Source: GCA-2683135 sp964507445 (GTDB lineage: Bacteria > Planctomycetota > GCA-002687715). From it: 64,000 bases of DNA. The notes under the pieces were generated by a model. The model was not told the origin of the DNA and did no database searches. It saw nothing but the letters and a program-made list of their open reading frames with translations. Positions 59,560 through 64,000 of this stretch are shown here, in pieces. The translations under genes were made by a program, and so were the position numbers. The stretch lies in NCBI GenBank assembly GCA_964507445.1, contig CAZDQF010000002.1, positions 404,374 through 468,373 of the forward strand. The letters run 5' to 3'. The stretch's first letter is position 1. Each line of letters starts with the position of its first letter.

Positions 59560-60966
59560 TCACTGTGGTTTGGGGTTGTAGATGTGGACCGCAAGCCCGT
59601 GCACGTCCTCTGCCGCCTCCATGACGGTCTCCGCCAGGGTGGGATGGGTATGGACGGTGAGGGCCAGGTCCTCGGCGCACAGCCCCGCCTCGATGGCCAG
59701 GGCGGCCTCGGCGATCAGGTCGGACGCGGACGGGCCGCAGATGTGGGCTCCCAGGAGCAGGTCTGTCTTGGCGTCCGCCACGAGCTTGACCATGCCGTCG
59801 GTCTCGCGGCCGGCGAGGGCGCGGCCGGATGCGGCCATGGGGAACGTCCCCACGCGGACCTCATGGCCGGCCTCGCGGGCTTCCGTCTCGGACATGCCCA
59901 CGCTGGCGATCTCCGGTGAGGTGAAGATGGCCGCCGGCATGGCCCGGACATCCATGAGCTCCGGCTTTCCGGCGATCACCGCCGCCGCCACCAGGCCTTC
60001 CTTGGAGCCCTTGTGGGCGAGCAGGGGGGGGCCGGCCACGTCGCCGATGGCGTAGATGTTGGGGTTCGAGGACTGGAGGCGCTCGTTGACCTCCACGAAG
60101 CCCCGCTGATCCACCTTCACCCCGGCGGCCTCCAATCCCAGGCCGCGGCTGTTGGGTCGGCGCCCGACGGCCACCAGGACCTTCTCAACCGTCACGGTCT
60201 CCGTCTTCTTCGGCGTCTCGAAGGTGACCTCGATGCCGCCCGCGGTCTTCTTGCAGCCAGCCGCCTTGGACTTCAGGTGGACCGCGGCCTTGCCCTTCTT
60301 GAGCTTGCGAGAGACCACCTTGACGCAGTCCGGGTCGGTGCCCGGCAGCAGCTGGTCCATCATCTCGACCACGGTCAGTTTGGTCCCGAACTTCATCAGG
60401 TACTGGCCGATCTCGAGGCCGATGACCCCGCCCCCGATGACCAGCATGGACTCGGGGACGGCCTCCAGGTCCAGGGCCCCGGTGGAGGAGAGGATGGACT
60501 CCTCATCCACCTCGAAGCCGGGGATGTCGATGGAGCTGGACCCGGTGGCGATCACGAAGTTGTCGGCCTTGATGGTCTGCTTGTCCCCGCCGTTCACGAC
60601 GGAGATGGTGTCCTTGGAGGTGAAGGACGCCGTGCCGTGGACGACCTCCACCTTGTTGCGCTTCATGAGCTCGGCGATGCCGCCGGTGAGGCGCTGGACG
60701 ATGCCGTCCTTCCATTGCTTCATGGCGGCGAGATCGACAGACGGGCTCTCCACGCTGATCCCGACCTCCCCCGCGGCGCCGATCTGTTCCCAGAGTTTGG
60801 CGGCCTGGATATAGGCCTTGCTGGGGATGCAGCCCCAGTTGAGGCAGACGCCGCCCAGTCGGGGCTCCTTCTCCACCAGCACGGTCTTGATCCCGAGCTG
60901 GGCCAGACGAATGGCGCAGACGTAGCCGCCGGGTCCGGCGCCGATGACGCAGGCTTGGGTTTCCAT
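59560..60966 (-). CDS. lpdA: Dihydrolipoyl dehydrogenase (E3)
   Basis: I use the ATG at 60966, whose A overlaps the stop of the E1alpha gene; the product is 468 residues. FAD-binding ACVIGAGPGGYVCAIRLAQL, the redox disulfide in GGVCLNWGCIPSKA, the NAD-binding MLVIGGGVIGLEIGQYLMKF and the C-terminal VHTHPTLAETVMEAAEDVHG with the catalytic His-Glu are all intact. E3 reoxidises the dihydrolipoyl group of E2 with NAD+. It is the last gene of the operon E1beta-E2-E1alpha-E3. Confidence 0.95.
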   Translation of the reverse strand: METQACVIGAGPGGYVCAIRLAQLGIKTVLVEKEPRLGGVCLNWGCIPSKAYIQAAKLWEQIGAAGEVGISVESPSVDLAAMKQWKDGIVQRLTGGIAELMKRNKVEVVHGTASFTSKDTISVVNGGDKQTIKADNFVIATGSSSIDIPGFEVDEESILSSTGALDLEAVPESMLVIGGGVIGLEIGQYLMKFGTKLTVVEMMDQLLPGTDPDCVKVVSRKLKKGKAAVHLKSKAAGCKKTAGGIEVTFETPKKTETVTVEKVLVAVGRRPNSRGLGLEAAGVKVDQRGFVEVNERLQSSNPNIYAIGDVAGPPLLAHKGSKEGLVAAAVIAGKPELMDVRAMPAAIFTSPEIASVGMSETEAREAGHEVRVGTFPMAASGRALAGRETDGMVKLVADAKTDLLLGAHICGPSASDLIAEAALAIEAGLCAEDLALTVHTHPTLAETVMEAAEDVHGLAVHIYNPKPQ

Positions 60967-62078
60967 CACAGGGGGAACGCTCCTTCGGCCGTCCCCGATC
61001 CGTCCTCCGTGACCGAGGCGCGTTGGCTCTCGAGGTGGTGCGGGATCGAGTGGTAGACGTCTTCAAACATGGTGTGCGGTTCCGGGCGGGGGGCAGGCTC
61101 GGCGATGCGGAGTGCCTCGTCGATGTGGCCCCGTAGTTCCTCGACGGCGTCCGCTTCCTGACCGTCGTCCCAGATCCCCTCCGTTTCGAGCCAGCCTCGG
61201 TAGCGCTCGAGGGGGTCCACCTTGAGCCAGGCCTCCACCTTGTCCTCGTCCCGGTAACGGGTGGGATCGTCGGAGGAGCTGTGCCCGCCGCGACGATAGG
61301 TGACCAGCTCCAGGAGCGTGGGACCGTCTCCCCTGAGGGCCCGTTCGTGGGCTGCCTGTGTAGCGCTGATCACGGCCAGGGCGTCGTTGCCATCGACGGC
61401 GACTCCGGGCATCCCGTACGCCGTGGCCTTGACGGCGACGCCGTCGGACGCCGTCTGCTGCTCAAACGGGACCGAGATGGCCCACTGGTTGTTCTGGCAG
61501 ATGATGACGCAGGGCACCTTCCACACGGCGCCGAAGTTCATGGCCATGTGGAAGTCATGCTCGGACGTGCCGCCGTCGCCGATGTAGCCGAAGCAGACGC
61601 AGTCTTCGTTGCGGATCTTCGCGGCGTAGGCCGCTCCCACGGCTTGGGGAAGCTGGGTGGCGATGACAGAGGACAGGGACAGGTACTTGTACTCGCCGCT
61701 GGAGAAGTGCATGGGCTGTTGCCGACCCTGTTGCACGTCCAGGTTGTTGCCGAACAGCTGCCCGAAGTAACGCTCCAGCGGAAAGCCCCGCATGAGCAGG
61801 ATCCCGCCTTCCCGAAGGGCGGGGAAAATCCAATCCTGCGGGCGGGAGACGAACCCCGATCCGCAGATGGACGCCTCCTGGCCGGCGGACGGCCCGAAGA
61901 ACGCGATCCGACCCTGGCGCTGCATCAGCAGCATCTTCTCGTCGAGCAAGCGGACCCTCAGCATCGCCCGGTAGACGAACCGGTGGTCCGACTCGGACAT
62001 GTCCGGCGGCGCGGTGTTGGCGGAGTGTCCTCCCACCGCCATGCATCGCACGAGGGTCGACGGGTCCGATTTGCCCAT
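60966..62078 (-). CDS. 2-oxoacid dehydrogenase E1 component, alpha subunit
   Basis: The 370-residue protein carries the thiamine diphosphate motif start GDGGTSEHDF and text of alpha subunits of branched-chain or pyruvate type: GRIAFFGPSAGQEASICGSG, IFPALREGGILLMRGFP, VTYRRGGHSSSDDPTRYRDE. The SSSDD block and the length resemble branched-chain 2-oxoacid dehydrogenase more than pyruvate dehydrogenase, but sequence alone does not settle the substrate. The ATG overlaps the E2 stop by one base (TGATG) and its stop overlaps the E3 start. E1 decarboxylates the 2-oxoacid and hands the acyl group to the E2 lipoyl arm. Confidence 0.9.
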   Translation of the reverse strand: MGKSDPSTLVRCMAVGGHSANTAPPDMSESDHRFVYRAMLRVRLLDEKMLLMQRQGRIAFFGPSAGQEASICGSGFVSRPQDWIFPALREGGILLMRGFPLERYFGQLFGNNLDVQQGRQQPMHFSSGEYKYLSLSSVIATQLPQAVGAAYAAKIRNEDCVCFGYIGDGGTSEHDFHMAMNFGAVWKVPCVIICQNNQWAISVPFEQQTASDGVAVKATAYGMPGVAVDGNDALAVISATQAAHERALRGDGPTLLELVTYRRGGHSSSDDPTRYRDEDKVEAWLKVDPLERYRGWLETEGIWDDGQEADAVEELRGHIDEALRIAEPAPRPEPHTMFEDVYHSIPHHLESQRASVTEDGSGTAEGAFPL

Positions 62079-63334
62079 CAGGCTTCCAGGACGAGCAGGC
62101 CCGGGTTCTCGAGCAGGCGCTTCATGTGGTTCACGACGTGCGCCGCCGTGGCTCCGTCCACGCAGCGGTGGTCCAGGGTGATGGACAGGTAGCCGATCTT
62201 GCCGGGTACGACGGCGCCGTCCCGGATCACCGGCTTGTCCTTGATCTGGTACACGCCGAGGATCGCCACCTCCGGGTAGTTGATGATCGGCGTGGCGAAG
62301 AGGCCGCCGATGGACCCGGCGGAGGTGATGGTGATGGTGGACCCGGTGAGCTCGTCCCGGGATGCCTTGCCGTTGCGGGCTGCGTCCGTGAGCCGCTGGA
62401 TCTCGGCGGCGATCTCAAGGGCCGAGAGCTTGTCCGCGTGCTTCACCACGGGGACCATCAGGCCGTTGTCCGTGTCGGCTGCGATGCCCACGTGGATGTC
62501 GTGCTTGACGACGATGTTGCCCTCGTCCTCCTTGAGCTCCGCGTTGACGGAGGGGTTGCGCCGGATGGCCGCGCACAGGGCCTTCACGATGAAGGGCAGG
62601 AAGGTGATCTTCACTCCGGACTCCGCTCCCACCGCCGCCGCTTGCTTGCGCAGGGCGTAGAGCTCGGTCATGTCGATCTCGTCCACGTAGGTGAAGTGGG
62701 GGGCCGTGTAGGCGGAGCGCACCATCTGGTCCCCGGTCGCCTTGCGGATGCCGCGATAGGGGACCACCTCGGTCCCGCCGGCCTCGAAGGTGCGCGGCGT
62801 GAACACGGGGGCCGCCGGGGTCTCCGTGGTCGCGGGCGCCTGATGGAGGAACGCCTCCACGTCGCCGCGGGTGATGCGGCCGCGGGGTCCGGTGCCCGCA
62901 ACCGCCGCGAGATCGATGCTCGATTCCCGCGCCAGCTTCCGCGTGGCGGGGGCCGCCAGGACCTTGCCGCCGTTGGCCGACGGGGCGGGGGCGCTGGGGG
63001 CCGCAGGCGCCGCAGCGGGCGTCGAGGGTGCAACCGGGGCAGGCGCCGCCGGTGCTGCCTCAGCGGGGGCCGCGGCGGCAGGCGCCGCCCCTCCGCCGCC
63101 GGACTCGAGGTGGACGATGACGGAGTGGACGGGGACCGATTCCCCTTCCGCCGCCAGGATCTTCCCGACCGTCCCGGTGACCGGAGACGTGATCTCCACG
63201 GTCGCCTTGTCGGTCATCACCTCGACCATGGGCTGATCTTCTGAGATGGGGTCGCCTTCCTTGACGATCCAACGGACGATCTCGCCTTCGGCGACGCCTT
63301 CCCCGATGTCAGGGAGCTTGAACTCGACGGTCAT
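62078..63334 (-). CDS. 2-oxoacid dehydrogenase E2 component (dihydrolipoyl acyltransferase)
   Basis: The ATG at 63334 gives 418 residues and starts MTVEFKLPDIGEGVAEGEIV. Residues 1-78 form one lipoyl domain with the modified Lys in VMTDKATVEI. An Ala/Pro linker follows, then an E1/E3-binding domain (VLAAPATRKLARESSIDLAA, GTGPRGRITRGDVEAFL) at about 125-165. The catalytic domain ends with the active-site motif DHRCVDGATAAHVVNHMKR, where His and Asp-Gly match HxxxDG. The enzyme transfers the acyl group from lipoyl to CoA. LipB at 54.5-55.1 kb can supply the lipoyl precursor. Substrate type is not settled. Confidence 0.93.
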   Translation of the reverse strand: MTVEFKLPDIGEGVAEGEIVRWIVKEGDPISEDQPMVEVMTDKATVEITSPVTGTVGKILAAEGESVPVHSVIVHLESGGGGAAPAAAAPAEAAPAAPAPVAPSTPAAAPAAPSAPAPSANGGKVLAAPATRKLARESSIDLAAVAGTGPRGRITRGDVEAFLHQAPATTETPAAPVFTPRTFEAGGTEVVPYRGIRKATGDQMVRSAYTAPHFTYVDEIDMTELYALRKQAAAVGAESGVKITFLPFIVKALCAAIRRNPSVNAELKEDEGNIVVKHDIHVGIAADTDNGLMVPVVKHADKLSALEIAAEIQRLTDAARNGKASRDELTGSTITITSAGSIGGLFATPIINYPEVAILGVYQIKDKPVIRDGAVVPGKIGYLSITLDHRCVDGATAAHVVNHMKRLLENPGLLVLEA

Positions 63335-63356
63335 CAAACGGGCCTCTCTGAGTTGC

Positions 63357-64000
63357 TCAGAAATCGAAGGTCGCGACCTTCTGGATACCGCGCAACACGC
63401 GCTCCGGTGACGGCATGTACACGTGTTCGAGGGTGTATGGGAACGGGGTGTCGAAGCCGGTGATCCTGACGATGGGGGCTTCCAGGTACTCGACGGCCTT
63501 CTCCGCGACGATGGCGGAGATCTCCGAGGCGACGCCGCAGAAGCGGGTGGCTTCCGAGGCGACGACCAGCTTGCCGGTCTTTCGGACGGACTCGAGGATC
63601 GACTCCTCGTCCAGGGGGAGCAGGGTACGAGCGTCCACCAGCTCCACGTCGATCCCCTGCTCCGCTGCCTTGTCGGCGGCCTCCATGCAGGTGTGGACCA
63701 TGGCACCCCAGGCCACCACGGTGACATCACTCCCCGCGCGGGCGATCCGCGCCTTGCCGATGGGGACCGTGAAGTCGCTGTCCTCGGGGACCTCGCCCTT
63801 GACCGTCCGGTAGATGCGCTTCGGTTCGAAGAACAGCACCGGGTCCTCGGAGCGGATGCAGGACTTGAGCAGCCCCTTGGTGTCTTCCGGGGTGGACGGC
63901 GCGCACACCACCAGTCCCGGGGTGTGGCAGAAGTAGGCCTCCGGCGACTGGCTGTGGTAGTGGCCGCCGCGGATGCCGCCGCCGTAGGGCGTGCGGATGA
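63357..64000 (-). CDS. 2-oxoacid dehydrogenase E1 component, beta subunit, N-terminus off window
   Basis: The frame is open to base 64000, so the N-terminal part lies outside. The visible ~214 residues are the C-terminal half of an E1 beta subunit: IRTPYGGGIRGGHYHSQSPE, FCHTPGLVVCAPSTPEDTKG, PVLFFEPKRIYRTVKGEVPE, VVAWGAMVHTCMEAADKAAE, LVDARTLLPLDEESILESVR and ITGFDTPFPYTLEHVYMPSP. The strong match to pyruvate/branched-chain beta subunits is clear. It is the first visible gene of the operon, and the E2 gene starts 22 bp after its stop. Confidence 0.95.
   Translation of the reverse strand, partial: IRTPYGGGIRGGHYHSQSPEAYFCHTPGLVVCAPSTPEDTKGLLKSCIRSEDPVLFFEPKRIYRTVKGEVPEDSDFTVPIGKARIARAGSDVTVVAWGAMVHTCMEAADKAAEQGIDVELVDARTLLPLDEESILESVRKTGKLVVASEATRFCGVASEISAIVAEKAVEYLEAPIVRITGFDTPFPYTLEHVYMPSPERVLRGIQKVATFDF

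Noticed and set aside
1..64000. tRNA, rRNA, CRISPR arrays, prophage or intact insertion sequences
   Set aside because: None seen. Hits such as GTTCGA fell inside coding regions without cloverleaf context; no regular short repeats or transposase genes were noticed.

Overview
The window is GC-rich, densely coding bacterial DNA, and the gene content points to an uncultivated member of the Planctomycetota. The best evidence is a run of planctomycete-type families between about 31.6 and 41.8 kb (DUF1501, pre-peptidase C-terminal domain protein, DUF1549/DUF1553, PSCyt1-type cytochrome with WD40 repeats). Many secreted proteins elsewhere fit the same picture: squalene-cyclase-like folds, PA14, VCBS/FG-GAP repeats, HEAT, TPR and multihaem cytochromes. 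No rRNA, tRNA, CRISPR array or intact insertion sequence was seen. The lineage call is an inference from gene content.

Layout. 0-11 kb: secreted or exported proteins (a partial astacin protease, a haem-motif cyclase-fold protein, a PI-PLC-like protein, an ExbD-like/cyclase-fold fusion, an HtrA-like lipoprotein protease, a VCBS protein with an in-frame TGA, a tandem cyanophycinase-like protein, a DUF983 protein). 9.8-17.5 kb: a beta-propeller plus pentahaem cytochrome operon, an octahaem/TPR cytochrome, and a thioredoxin-like protein with an in-frame TGA. 17.6-26 kb: a HEAT-repeat protein, an NHL-type propeller, the three-gene transhydrogenase operon pntAA-pntAB-pntB, and a C-type lectin protein. 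26-31.6 kb: a glycosyltransferase operon, a small membrane protein, a TPR lipoprotein, a collapsed two-component system, and a bisphosphate nucleotidase. 31.6-41.8 kb: the planctomycete PSD/DUF1501 operon on the minus strand. 41.9-48.3 kb: moaA, an M28 peptidase, a YedE-type selenium-associated membrane protein, an unrecognised protein divergent from a PhyH dioxygenase, and a Nudix hydrolase. 48.5-54.4 kb: two tandem OprP-like porins, a metal-receptor-fold protein, an isochorismatase-fold hydrolase, a thioesterase and an acyl-CoA dehydrogenase. 54.5-64 kb: lipB, an EAL/HDOD protein, a triple hydrolase fusion, a structured non-coding gap, and a 2-oxoacid dehydrogenase operon (E1beta-E2-E1alpha-E3) that runs off the right edge. 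LipB supplies the type of cofactor that E2 needs.

The most interesting signal is selenocysteine use. Two otherwise intact reading frames (6403-7596 and 16380-17540) are each interrupted by one in-frame TGA. In the thioredoxin-like protein the TGA falls exactly on the first redox position of the CxxC motif (W-TGA-G-P-C). In both genes a hairpin with a G-starting apical loop lies about 20-32 nt after the TGA, where bacterial SECIS elements sit. The same window encodes a YedE-type membrane protein of the subfamily associated with selenium metabolism. The VCBS-repeat protein with a Sec-Cys pair looks like a selenoprotein type I do not recognise.

A second window-wide signal is promoter placement. 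About a dozen genes carry a TANNNT box only 5-9 nt before the start codon and mostly lack a Shine-Dalgarno sequence, which suggests widespread leaderless transcription. It also helps choose several start codons.
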